Counted from the first letter of the stretch, positions 1 through 7,878 are shown. The stretch is 26,575 nt of DNA from an uncultured Clostridia bacterium (GCA_949746285.1 CATJZH010000127.1:1-26575), one strand, 5' to 3'. Notes: a model not told the origin generated them from the sequence alone. Translations and numbers: made by a program.

Positions 1-1089
1 GTAGACTGGATAGATAAAGAAGCACCAACAGCAGAACTTACTTATAGTACAGTTAATCTTACAGATCAACCAGTTACTGTAACAATGGAGCCAAGTGAAG
101 AAGTAACAGTTACAAATAATGATGGAGAAATGACACACACATTTACAGAAAATGGAACATTTACATTTGAATTTGTAGATAGAGCAGGAAATACAGGAAC
201 TGCAACAGCTAACGTAAACTGGATTTCTAAAATACCAGAATATACTTTGATATATTCTACAACAGATCCAACAAATCAAGATGTTACTGTAACCTTAGAG
301 TTAGAAGAAGGTTATAGAATAGTAAGTAATAATGGAGCAACTACTTATACATTTACAGAGAATGGAGAATTTATATTTGAATATGTAGATGAAAGTGGTA
401 ATAGAGGAGTAATACCTGTTAGTGTTAATTGGATATGTAAAGAAGCACCAATAGGAACAATAGTATATAGTACAGAAATTGAAACAACAGAACCAGTAAT
501 AGCAACAATAACATTTGATAGAGAAAATGTAACAATAACAAATAATGATGGAAAAAACACATATACATTTGAAGAAAATGGAGAATTTACATTTGAATTT
601 GAAGATGTAGTTGGAAATAAAGGAACTGCAACAGCAGAAGTTACATGGATTGAAAGTAAACCAGATGTGCCAAATCCACCAGATGATGAGATAATAACAT
701 CAGATAAGTATGAAATTAAAGAAAATATTATATCAAAAATCTTATCACAAACAACAGTAGCGAGATTTAAAGAGAATATAGTTACAAATAAAGAAATTAC
801 AATAATAGATAAAAATGGAAATGTATTAGAAGAAGATAGAATTATTGCGACAGGAATGACTCTGAAATTAGATGAAGATATAGAATATACATTGGTTGTT
901 ACTGGAGATATAAATCAAGATGGAAGAGTTTCTGTGACAGATCTTGCTAAAATAAAATTGCATATAATAGATAAAAATATTTTACAAGATTGTAATTATT
1001 TAGCGGGTGATATAAATGGAGATGGACGCATAACAGTGACAGATTTAGCAAAAATAAAACAAATAATTATAGGGAAAACAGAAATATAA
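1..1089 (+). CDS. Secreted Ig-like repeat protein with C-terminal dockerin (5' end outside window)
   Basis: The reading frame is open from base 1, so this is the C-terminal part of a longer protein. It shows three tandem Ig-like beta-sandwich repeats of about 70 residues. Each is marked by a YST strand, a T-F-E-NG-F-F-Y/F-D-GN motif and a closing W-I; the Trp codons lie at 7, 220, 430 and 646, giving units of 213, 210 and 216 bp. A short Pro/Asp linker (about 660-700) leads to a beta-rich module (about 700-900). The end is a type I dockerin: two EF-hand-like calcium loops, GDINQDG and GDINGDG, each followed by VTDLAKIK (904-1080). Dockerins bind cohesin domains, and a predicted wall-anchored cohesin protein lies at 12349. 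The 5' end, signal peptide and any catalytic domain are not visible. The dockerin is clear; the role as an adhesin or display protein is inferred. An intrinsic terminator follows. Confidence 0.85.
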   Translation, partial: VDWIDKEAPTAELTYSTVNLTDQPVTVTMEPSEEVTVTNNDGEMTHTFTENGTFTFEFVDRAGNTGTATANVNWISKIPEYTLIYSTTDPTNQDVTVTLELEEGYRIVSNNGATTYTFTENGEFIFEYVDESGNRGVIPVSVNWICKEAPIGTIVYSTEIETTEPVIATITFDRENVTITNNDGKNTYTFEENGEFTFEFEDVVGNKGTATAEVTWIESKPDVPNPPDDEIITSDKYEIKENIISKILSQTTVARFKENIVTNKEITIIDKNGNVLEEDRIIATGMTLKLDEDIEYTLVVTGDINQDGRVSVTDLAKIKLHIIDKNILQDCNYLAGDINGDGRITVTDLAKIKQIIIGKTEI

Positions 1090-1098
1090 TATATTTAT

Positions 1099-1133
1099 AC
1101 AGACCTTAGAATTTTTAAGGTCTGTATTTTTTT
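1099..1133 (+). terminator. Intrinsic terminator after the Ig-dockerin gene
   Basis: A perfect 10-bp stem (1099-1108 with 1116-1125) around a 7-base loop is followed by a run of seven T (1127-1133). It lies just after the stop codon and separates the surface-protein gene from the housekeeping genes. Confidence 0.9.
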
Positions 1134-1159
1134 ATTTAAAAATATGAAAGTGCATATTC

Positions 1160-1188
1160 TTGATAAATTGAAGTAAAAATGCTAAAAT
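1160..1188 (+). promoter_or_regulatory. SigA-type promoter for yabB-rsmI
   Basis: TTGATA (1160-1165) and TAAAAT (1183-1188) are separated by exactly 17 bases, just upstream of the AGGAGG site at 1201-1206. Each hexamer matches 5 of 6 consensus bases. Confidence 0.65.
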
Positions 1189-1214
1189 AAAGTAGGTATA
1201 AGGAGGATAAACAG

Positions 1215-1949
1215 TTGTTATTAGAAAATGAGAGAATAGACGATTTAGAATATATGGGGCTTAAGATTATTCAAAACAAAAAGGGATTTTGTTTTGGAAT
1301 TGATAGCGTTTTACTATCAGATTATGCTAAAAATATAAAAAATAATAGTACTATTATAGATATAGGAACAGGAACAGGAATTATTTCTTTATTATTATCT
1401 AAAAAAGCTAATATTAAAAAGATTTATGGAATAGAGATACAAAAAGAAGTAGCTAATATGGCAAAAAGAAGTGTTGAATTGAATAATTTAGAAGATAAAA
1501 TAGAAATAATAAATGAGAATATTAAAGAGATATTTAATGTTTTAGATAAAAATAAATATGATGTAGTAGTTACAAATCCTCCATATATGAAATTAGAAAC
1601 AGGAATGAGAAGTATAGATAATAAACAACTTATATCTAGACATGAAGTAAAGTGTACTTTAGAAGATATAATAGAAAAATCAAAAAAACTATTAAAAGAT
1701 AAAGGAGAATTTTATATGGTACATAGAGCTGAAAGATTAGTCGATATAATGTATTTGCTTAGAAAGCATAATATAGAACCTAAAAATATTAGATTTGTAC
1801 ATTCAAAAATAAATGAAAAACCTAATTTAATTTTATTAAGAGGAGTAAATAATGCAAAAGAATTTTTAAAAATCGATAAACCACTTATAATATACAAAGA
1901 AGATGGAAATTACACAGACGAAATATTAAAGATTTATAATAAAATATAG
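1215..1949 (+). CDS. yabB: YabB/TrmN6-like tRNA adenine N6-methyltransferase
   Basis: This is a 244-residue class I SAM-dependent methyltransferase. The SAM loop IDIGTGTG is at residues 48-55 and the catalytic NPPY motif of N6-adenine methyltransferases at 121-124. The N-terminal GFCFGIDSVLLSDY stretch is typical of the YabB/YfiC family, whose E. coli member methylates A37 of tRNA1(Val). The start is TTG at 1215, chosen because AGGAGG (1201-1206) lies 8 bases upstream and no ATG fits better. It is followed 12 bases later by rsmI. The same pairing occurs in Bacillus subtilis, where the GIY-YIG gene yazA sits between; that gene is absent here. The family call is secure; the exact tRNA target is inferred. 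Confidence 0.88.
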   Translation: MLLENERIDDLEYMGLKIIQNKKGFCFGIDSVLLSDYAKNIKNNSTIIDIGTGTGIISLLLSKKANIKKIYGIEIQKEVANMAKRSVELNNLEDKIEIINENIKEIFNVLDKNKYDVVVTNPPYMKLETGMRSIDNKQLISRHEVKCTLEDIIEKSKKLLKDKGEFYMVHRAERLVDIMYLLRKHNIEPKNIRFVHSKINEKPNLILLRGVNNAKEFLKIDKPLIIYKEDGNYTDEILKIYNKI

Positions 1950-1961
1950 AAAGGAAAGAAT

Positions 1962-2795
1962 ATGGCTGGAAAATTATATTTGGTAGCGACACCAATAGGA
2001 AATTTAGAAGATATTACGTTAAGAGCTTTAAAAGTTCTAAAAGAGGTAGATTTAATAGCTGCAGAAGATACCAGACATACTTTAGGTTTGTTAAATCATT
2101 TTGGAATATCTAAACCTCTAATTAGTTATTATAAACAAAATGAAAGAGCTAAAAGTGAAACTTTAATAAAACAATTATTAGCTGGAAAAAATGTTGCAGT
2201 TGTTTCAGATGCTGGAACACCAGGAATATCAGATCCAGGGGAAGAAATAGTAAAGAATGCAATAGAAAATGGTGTTGAAGTAGTACCTATTCCAGGAGCT
2301 TGTGCATTAGTAAATGCACTCATAGTTTCAGGATTATCAACAAAGGAGTTTTGCTTTATAGGTTTTTTGTCTGCTGTAAAGAAAGAAAAAAGAGAAAAAC
2401 TAGAGCAAATAAAGTATGAAACAAAGACTTTAATTTTATATGAAGCACCACATAAGTTAAAAGCTACATTAGAAAGTATTTTAGAAATTTTAGGTGATAG
2501 AAATATAGTTTTAGCTAGAGAGATTACGAAAATTCATGAAGAATTTATTAGAGATAAAGTAAGTAATATATTACAAAACATAAATGAAATAAAAGGTGAA
2601 TTTGTTCTTCTAATAGAAGGTAGCTTGGAATCTAAATCAGATATAAAACGTAGAAAGATTAATGAATTAACATTAGATGAGCATTACGAATTTTATAAAA
2701 AACAAAACTATAGTAAAAAGGAAATTATAAAACAGATTGCAAAAGATAGAAATGTTAATAAGAATGAAATTTATCAATGCTTTTTAGATAAATAA
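1962..2795 (+). CDS. rsmI: 16S rRNA (cytidine-1402 2'-O) methyltransferase RsmI
   Basis: RsmI methylates the ribose of C1402 in the decoding centre of 16S rRNA using SAM. The 277-residue protein has the expected length (family about 280) and the family signatures: VATPIGNLEDIT (8-19), AAEDTR (33-38), SDAGTPGISDPG (82-93) and PIPGACA (109-115). These build the tetrapyrrole-methylase-type fold. The ATG is preceded by AAGGAAAG and lies 12 bases after the yabB-type gene, so the two are probably co-transcribed as two RNA-modification genes. The C-terminal region carries the usual short helical extension. Nothing is unusual about this copy. Confidence 0.96.
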   Translation: MAGKLYLVATPIGNLEDITLRALKVLKEVDLIAAEDTRHTLGLLNHFGISKPLISYYKQNERAKSETLIKQLLAGKNVAVVSDAGTPGISDPGEEIVKNAIENGVEVVPIPGACALVNALIVSGLSTKEFCFIGFLSAVKKEKREKLEQIKYETKTLILYEAPHKLKATLESILEILGDRNIVLAREITKIHEEFIRDKVSNILQNINEIKGEFVLLIEGSLESKSDIKRRKINELTLDEHYEFYKKQNYSKKEIIKQIAKDRNVNKNEIYQCFLDK

Positions 2796-2847
2796 ATTGT
2801 AATTATAGGAAGGAAAATGGGCAAAATAAGAATTATTAGTGCAGATA

Positions 2848-2876
2848 TTGTATTTTCTGTTTTAAAATGATATATT
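2848..2876 (+). promoter_or_regulatory. Probable promoter for the WG-repeat operon
   Basis: TTGTAT (2848-2853) and TATATT (2871-2876) have 17-base spacing and lie 37 bases upstream of the next start codon. No terminator is visible between rsmI and this site, so read-through from rsmI is also possible. Confidence 0.5.
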
Positions 2877-2913
2877 ATATGTGTGAAAAAATTTGTTTAT
2901 AATGGAGGTTTAA

Positions 2914-4437
2914 ATGAGTAGAAGAGGAAAAAGAGCAAGTGATACACCAAAGTTAAATATAAAAAAAGTATTTGCAACCATAATGATAATAATTGTAATT
3001 ATAATGATTATAGTTTCATTAAAAAAACTACTAACTCCTAATGATAAGCAAACAAAAGATGTTTCTTCACTTACAACATATATACCAGTTTATGAAAACG
3101 AAAAGTGGGGAGTTATAGATAATAAGGGAAATACAGTTGTAAATTTAGAATATGATGAAATGATAGTAGTACCAGATAATAATAAAGATATTTTTATATG
3201 TGTATATGATATAGATTATAATAATGAAAAATATAAAACTAAAGTTATAAATAAAGAGGGAAAAGAAGTTTTTACAAATTATGAGATGGTAGAAGCATTA
3301 GAAAATACAGATGAGTCTATTGTTTGGTATGAAGAAAATGTTTTGAAATATCAAAAAGATGGAAAATATGGATTAATAGATTTTGATGGAAGAGAAATAG
3401 TAGAACCAATTTATGATAATATATATGCAATGCCAGGAATAGAGAATAGTATTATAATAGAAACAAATGGAAAAAAAGGTTTAGTAAATGCAGTAACAGA
3501 ACAAATAATAATTGAGCCAAAATATTTAGAAATAACTAGTCTTTCAGAATCTTATGAAAATGGATATATAGTAAAAAACGAAAATAAAAAATGTGGAATA
3601 ATAGCACCAGACAAAACTAAAATTTTAGATGAGAAATATGATGATATAAGAAAAGTATCAGGAAATAATTATTATATTGTTATAGAAAATGGAACTTTGG
3701 AAGTTATAGATTCTTCTTCAAATGTTATTTTAAATAAAGGTTATGATAGCATAGAAGAAATTGCACTAGATAATTTTGTAATAATAAAAAATAGCAAATA
3801 TGGAGTAATTGATAAAAATGGACAGACAGTATTACCAGCAGAGTATGAAAATATAAAATTTGCATTTGCAGATTATTTTATAGTTCAAAAAGATGGAAAA
3901 TATGGAATTATAAATAAAGATGGAAATCAAGTTGTAAATTTTGAATATGATACAATTAGTTATATAAAAACGGCGGATTTTTTTAAAGCGGAAAAACAAG
4001 ATTATACAACAGACATTATAGATAGAACTTTTAATAAAGTATTAAGCAATGTAATTATTTCAGAGCTTAATATAGAAGATGGATATTTAAGAGTAAGAAG
4101 TGGAAATGATTATAAATATTATAATTTTAAATTTGAAGAAAAAAGCAACAAAGAAGTTTTAACAAGAAATACATTATTTTTAGTAAAAGAAAACGGAAAA
4201 TATGGATATGAAAATAAAAATGGTGAAAGAATAGTAGACTGTATTTATGATGATGCAAAAGAACAAAACCAATTTGGATATTGTGCAGTAAATAAAGAAG
4301 GATTATGGGGAGCATTAAAATCAGATGGAACAATAGTAGTAGAGCCAAGTAAAAATTTAGAAAACTATTTATATATTGATTTTATTTCTGAGTGGTATAG
4401 ACACAATGATTTAAGTATAAATGTATACACAAAGTAA
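2914..4437 (+). CDS. Membrane-anchored WG-repeat protein
   Basis: The 507-residue protein begins with a short basic cytoplasmic segment, then one transmembrane helix (about residues 20-36, very Ile-rich). The large outside domain is built from about ten WG repeats of some 40 residues. Each repeat reads roughly G-K-Y/W-G-V/L-I-D-x-x-G-x-x-V-V-x-x-x-Y-D-x-I; the clearest are near 3100, 3360, 3790, 3895, 4195 and 4300. WG repeats form beta-rich scaffolds that are common in Bacillota and Bacteroidota; their ligands are mostly unknown. Ribosome binding site GGAGG (2904-2908) is 5 bases from ATG. It is the first gene of a tight run with an unknown membrane protein, acpS and a TatD-family gene. Some middle repeats have lost the WG/YG pair. 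No function can be assigned beyond an extracytoplasmic repeat scaffold. Confidence 0.85.
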   Translation: MSRRGKRASDTPKLNIKKVFATIMIIIVIIMIIVSLKKLLTPNDKQTKDVSSLTTYIPVYENEKWGVIDNKGNTVVNLEYDEMIVVPDNNKDIFICVYDIDYNNEKYKTKVINKEGKEVFTNYEMVEALENTDESIVWYEENVLKYQKDGKYGLIDFDGREIVEPIYDNIYAMPGIENSIIIETNGKKGLVNAVTEQIIIEPKYLEITSLSESYENGYIVKNENKKCGIIAPDKTKILDEKYDDIRKVSGNNYYIVIENGTLEVIDSSSNVILNKGYDSIEEIALDNFVIIKNSKYGVIDKNGQTVLPAEYENIKFAFADYFIVQKDGKYGIINKDGNQVVNFEYDTISYIKTADFFKAEKQDYTTDIIDRTFNKVLSNVIISELNIEDGYLRVRSGNDYKYYNFKFEEKSNKEVLTRNTLFLVKENGKYGYENKNGERIVDCIYDDAKEQNQFGYCAVNKEGLWGALKSDGTIVVEPSKNLENYLYIDFISEWYRHNDLSINVYTK

Positions 4438-4462
4438 CGTAAGATAAAGGTAGGTAATAATT

Positions 4463-5725
4463 GTGGAACTAATGACAAAATATCAATATACGTATTTTAT
4501 ACATCCTTACATTATAGATGAAACAAAATACGACAAATATATACTCAAACTTTTAAAAGATAAAAGATGTTCATATAAAGTTTTTGAAAAAGAAAAAGAT
4601 TTAGATATATATAATTTCTTTTTACCAAATATAAGGTCATATATATTTCCATCTTTCGAATTAAGAGGAGCAAGCTTGAAACAATTTCTTGACAGTAAAA
4701 CAGAAGAGAAGAAAAAAAGAATTTTGAAAGATTCAGTAGCATATTTTACTTATGATTTTGCAGAAGACATACAAGGTAAAGTGGGAGCTGAAAACGGAAT
4801 TTTCTTTAAAATAGAAGGGATAGAAATAATATGTTTTAGAACAGGAATATGCTTTTTTACAATGAAAACACACTTAGAAAACACAAATAAATTTGCAGAT
4901 TTATTAGATTTTAATTATAGATTTAAAGGGATTAATTCAGAATTTGCATCACTTAGAGATTACGAAAATATAAATATACAAACAGATACATTTAATGATA
5001 TAAAAGATATTTCAGAATTTATAAAGCAAATTACAGGTGTTAGTACAAAAAGTAAAATAGGATTAGGAAAAGAAAATATTGTAAATTCGCAATTTTACAC
5101 TTATTCATATGTTTGCGTTGAAACTAGCAATTGGAGTGAAAAATCAAGTTTTTCTAATATAGAAAATGATTTTTTTAGATTTGCAAATGTTTTACCTAGT
5201 AATTATAATTCAGATTTTAATAAAGCTAATATAGAACATAATTTGCATATAATTGAAAAATTCAAATATATAAAAACAACATTATCAAATACTAGTTCTA
5301 ATATAATGTGTTCAGGAATAGACACATACAATTATACAAAATTGCCATACGAATATGAAAACCAATATTTTTACCTTTATGTTTTATCATTATATAAGAA
5401 GATGTTTTTAATGAAGCTTAATACAGATTTTAGACAATATGATGTAATTGTCAAGATGAGAGAAAACTTTGCGAAATTCACAAGAAGGCTATGGGATAAA
5501 GAAGTTACTCTTGATGATACAGGAGCTTTGTATTATAAAACTTTGAATAAAACATTAGAATTAGATGAATTATATGCAGAAATTCAAAATAAATATGAAG
5601 TAATATATAAAGATTTAAATATAGAGAAAAATAATAATTATTATTCTATAATAGTTATTTTACTAATATTTTCATTAATTTTTAATACAATAAATATTAT
5701 ATTTTTGATGTATTGGCTGAGTTAA
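4463..5725 (+). CDS. Unrecognised protein with single C-terminal membrane segment
   Basis: I do not recognise this 420-residue protein. It lacks an N-terminal signal. A long mixed alpha/beta soluble region is followed by a helical, charged stretch (about 310-390, possibly coiled coil) and one hydrophobic segment at about 394-418, right at the C terminus. This suggests a tail-anchored protein facing the cytoplasm. The layout loosely recalls CorA-type proteins, but the GxN signature is absent, so I do not call it a transporter. The start is GTG at 4463, 8 bases after a TAAAGGTAGG site; an in-frame ATG lies three codons later. It sits 25 bases after the WG-repeat gene and 14 bases before acpS, so it is probably co-transcribed with both. 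Confidence 0.75.
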   Translation: MELMTKYQYTYFIHPYIIDETKYDKYILKLLKDKRCSYKVFEKEKDLDIYNFFLPNIRSYIFPSFELRGASLKQFLDSKTEEKKKRILKDSVAYFTYDFAEDIQGKVGAENGIFFKIEGIEIICFRTGICFFTMKTHLENTNKFADLLDFNYRFKGINSEFASLRDYENINIQTDTFNDIKDISEFIKQITGVSTKSKIGLGKENIVNSQFYTYSYVCVETSNWSEKSSFSNIENDFFRFANVLPSNYNSDFNKANIEHNLHIIEKFKYIKTTLSNTSSNIMCSGIDTYNYTKLPYEYENQYFYLYVLSLYKKMFLMKLNTDFRQYDVIVKMRENFAKFTRRLWDKEVTLDDTGALYYKTLNKTLELDELYAEIQNKYEVIYKDLNIEKNNNYYSIIVILLIFSLIFNTINIIFLMYWLS

Positions 5726-5739
5726 GTGAGGAAGTAGAA

Positions 5740-6111
5740 ATGAAGATAACTAATGGGACAGATATAATTGAGATAAATAGAATTGAAAAGAATATTAAGC
5801 TGCATAAAGATAAATTCTTAAGAAGAATATTTACAGAAAATGAAATAGAATATTGCGAAGCGAAAAAAAGTCAAAAATATCAAAGCTATGCAGCTAGATT
5901 TGCAGCTAAAGAGGCAGCATATAAAGCACTTAGTGATTATATTTACTTTAAATATTCGTGGAAAGATTTTGAGATTGTAAATGATGTTACAGGAAAGCCT
6001 GTAATGAAATTAAAATTTGAGATAAAAGACTTAGAGAATTTGGAAGTAAGTTTATCACATTGCAAAGAATATGCAATTGCTAATATAGTAGCTATATATA
6101 AGGAGAAATAG
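5740..6111 (+). CDS. acpS: Holo-[acyl-carrier-protein] synthase
   Basis: AcpS transfers 4'-phosphopantetheine from CoA to the serine of acyl carrier protein, activating it for fatty-acid synthesis. The protein has 123 residues, the usual size. GTDIIEI places the magnesium-binding Asp at position 8, and RFAAKEAAYKAL places the second metal-binding Glu at 58, the same numbers as in the Bacillus enzyme. I chose ATG 5740 over an in-frame TTG at 5713: GAGG at 5728-5731 is correctly spaced for the ATG, the TTG lies inside the upstream gene, and the family starts at this point. The stop codon touches the next start. Confidence 0.95.
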   Translation: MKITNGTDIIEINRIEKNIKLHKDKFLRRIFTENEIEYCEAKKSQKYQSYAARFAAKEAAYKALSDYIYFKYSWKDFEIVNDVTGKPVMKLKFEIKDLENLEVSLSHCKEYAIANIVAIYKEK

Positions 6112-6873
6112 ATGGAATTTTTTGATTCACATGCTCATTATAATGATGAAAAATATGATGAGGATAGAGAAGAAATAATAAAAAGAATATATGAAGAGGG
6201 AATAACTCATACAGTATGTGTGGGTTATGATTTAATTAAAAGCGAATACGCTTTAGAAATTGCAAATAGATATGATTTTATTTATGCTACAGCTGGAATT
6301 TCACCAAATGATATATCAGATTATACAGAAGAAAATATTAAAGAAATAGAAAGTATAGCTAAAAATAAAAAAGTAGTGGCAATAGGAGAAATTGGTCTTG
6401 ATTATTATTGGGAAAAAGAAAACAAGGAAAAACAAAAGAAGTTATTTATAGACCAAATAAATATAGCCAATAAGCTTAATAAACCAATTGTTATTCATAC
6501 AAGAGATGCAGCAGTGGATACAATAGAAATTTTAAAAAATAACCCAGTTAATAAAAAAGGAATATTTCATTGTTGTCCTTTAAATCAAGAACTTATAAGA
6601 GAAGGACTAAAACTAGGATTTTACATATCTTTTAGTGGAAATATAACATTTAAAAATGCAAAGTCAAAAGAATGTGTTTCATTAGTTCCAATAGATAAGA
6701 TTCTTATAGAAACAGATTCACCATATCTTAGCCCAGAACCACTAAGAGGTACTAGAAATAACTCTATAAATGTTAAGAGGGTTGCAGGAAAGATTGCTGA
6801 AATAAAAGAGATATCGATAGAAGAGATAGCAAAAGTGACCTATGAGAATGCGAAAAGGATATTTAGTATATAG
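6112..6873 (+). CDS. tatD: TatD-family metal-dependent hydrolase/DNase
   Basis: The 253-residue protein matches the TatD family of TIM-barrel metallohydrolases, whose members act as 3' exonucleases or deoxyribonucleases. Metal ligands are visible: the SHAH motif (His7, His9), Glu93 in GEIGLDYYW, His129 in VIHTRD, His153 in FHCC and Asp202 in ETDSPYL. The ATG immediately follows the acpS stop, with AAGGAG (6100-6105) inside the end of acpS, so translation is probably coupled. It is the last gene of the unit, closed by the terminator at 6891-6922. In many Bacillota the gene (yabD) lies near metS; here it is with acpS. The natural substrate is not predictable. Confidence 0.93.
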   Translation: MEFFDSHAHYNDEKYDEDREEIIKRIYEEGITHTVCVGYDLIKSEYALEIANRYDFIYATAGISPNDISDYTEENIKEIESIAKNKKVVAIGEIGLDYYWEKENKEKQKKLFIDQINIANKLNKPIVIHTRDAAVDTIEILKNNPVNKKGIFHCCPLNQELIREGLKLGFYISFSGNITFKNAKSKECVSLVPIDKILIETDSPYLSPEPLRGTRNNSINVKRVAGKIAEIKEISIEEIAKVTYENAKRIFSI

Positions 6874-6890
6874 TTTGTTTAATAGATTAG

Positions 6891-6922
6891 AAGCAGGTAT
6901 TTAAAATTGATACCTGTTTTTT
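6891..6922 (+). terminator. Intrinsic terminator after tatD
   Basis: The stem CAGGTAT (6894-6900) pairs with ATACCTG (6910-6916) around a 9-base loop, with extra weak pairs outside and six T at 6917-6922. It ends the acpS-tatD transcription unit. Confidence 0.85.
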
Positions 6923-7030
6923 GTGTTCCAAATTGGCAATATCCGTAAGTGTTAGGTTGCTTTTTGTAATATGAGTAGAAAAATTTAACAGTAAAGTAAT
7001 TAAAAAGATAAAAAGAATAAGAAAAGCAGT

Positions 7031-7104
7031 CCGTAACAAAATGCAAAAATAGATTAAAAAATGTAAGAAAATGGTTATATACTTATACATTAAAGAAGTA
7101 TAGT
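7031..7104 (+). promoter_or_regulatory. CGTA box A and -10 element upstream of the small membrane-protein gene
   Basis: The region between tatD and the next gene (6874-7173, 300 bp) holds the terminator and this site. CCGTAACAAAATGCAAAAAT starts at 7031, followed by an A-rich stretch with ATGTAAG-AAAATG. A TATAGT -10 element lies at 7099-7104, with no good -35. A closely similar arrangement lies upstream of the gene at 24977 (24851-24926), and the box recurs at 7692. A further CCGTAAG lies at 6943. That this is a binding site is inferred from the similarity between copies. Confidence 0.4.
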
Positions 7105-7173
7105 ATTATTGTGTAATTATGTTAAAAAAGAATTAATTTGATTAGCAAATTAAAAATATATGGGAGAAGAAAA

Positions 7174-7551
7174 ATGGAAAATAAGTTTGAGAATAATTTG
7201 GATTTAAGGAAAATACTTATAATTGTATTGGCAGTTTCATTTGCAGTATTAACAGTATTAGATTTAAGTTTAAATAAAAAGGCAGAAGTGAATATTGGAG
7301 CTGTAATTAATAAATTAGCAAGTGCAATGACATATGTTAAGGTACAAGAAGTAGAAGGAACGCAAAAACTTATAACAAGAAGAGTCTATTTAGGAGATTA
7401 TTCATATGAGTTTAGTAAAGCAATTGCAATAGGAAGCAATACAAATAATTATAGTAGAGTAAATAATGTAATACAAACAGGAACATATATAGAAGAATGT
7501 ATATTACCTAAGAAAAGAAGAAACTGTAATAACAAAATACATAAGCAATAG
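7174..7551 (+). CDS. Small unrecognised membrane-anchored protein, possibly frameshifted at its 3' end
   Basis: The 125-residue product has an N-terminal signal anchor (about residues 12-28, rich in Ile/Leu/Val) and then a beta-prone outer part. I recognise no family. ATG 7174 was chosen because GGGAGAAG (7162-7169) lies just upstream; an earlier in-frame ATT at 7138 has no site. After about residue 107 the composition changes abruptly to Lys/Arg/Asn-rich (ending KKRRNCNNKIHKQ). The neighbouring +1 frame from 7499 reads VYYLRKEETVITKYISN and stays open to 7629, which looks more natural. A single-base indel near 7497 or a sequencing error is therefore possible. It has its own upstream CGTA box and -10 element and stands alone between two regulatory regions. 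Confidence 0.6.
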   Translation: MENKFENNLDLRKILIIVLAVSFAVLTVLDLSLNKKAEVNIGAVINKLASAMTYVKVQEVEGTQKLITRRVYLGDYSYEFSKAIAIGSNTNNYSRVNNVIQTGTYIEECILPKKRRNCNNKIHKQ

Positions 7552-7691
7552 GAGAAAGACTAAAAGAAATACTATATATGAGTGTATTTCGATTATAATA
7601 ATTTCTAAAACACATATAAGGAATTTTTAAAACTTAAGAAATGAAAAAAATTTAAATAAGAAGTGCAAAAAAAGTTTTGTAAATATTAGTT

Positions 7692-7735
7692 TCGTAAGCA
7701 AAATTCAAAAATCGACAAAAAAAGTAATAAAAACT
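7692..7735 (+). promoter_or_regulatory. CGTA box C in the 7552-7878 non-coding stretch
   Basis: The 327-bp stretch from 7552 to 7878 has no convincing gene. It is extremely A-rich on this strand. TCGTAAGCAAAATTCAAAAA at 7692 closely matches box A at 7031 with a few changes, and continues with a run of A and TAATAAAAAC. No -10 element lies at the expected distance, so it may act at a distance on the 7879 gene or be a relic. Confidence 0.35.
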
Positions 7736-7770
7736 TAACAAATAAAGAGTAAAACCTTGTAAAACACTTT

Positions 7771-7845
7771 CCGTAGTAAGTTTTAGCACAATTTGGAAAA
7801 ACTGAAAAAAACTGCTATTGAAAAAAAATAAGGAAATGCTATCAT
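7771..7845 (+). promoter_or_regulatory. CGTA box D and promoter of the LRR-dockerin gene
   Basis: TTGAAA (7818-7823) and TATCAT (7840-7845), spaced by 16 bases, form a probable SigA promoter ahead of GGGAGG (7866-7871) and the start at 7879. CCGTAG at 7771 lies 68 bases upstream of the -10 element (counted from CGTA), close to the distance seen at the other CGTA boxes. Confidence 0.5.
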
Positions 7846-7878
7846 ATAGCTAATGAAAAAATTCAGGGAGGATTTATT

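Noticed and set aside
2817..2870. 17-codon reading frame (ATG GGC AAA ...) with an AGGAAGG site after rsmI
   Set aside because: It overlaps the probable promoter at 2848-2876, has no known leader-peptide features and no attenuator follows, so it is more likely chance.
4463..5725. CorA-type magnesium transporter
   Set aside because: There is only one hydrophobic segment and no GMN-like motif at its end.
7031..7040. CGTA as the -10 of an ECF sigma promoter
   Set aside because: No TGAAAC/GAAC-type -35 lies about 16 bases upstream of the boxes at 7031, 7771, 16798 or 24851.
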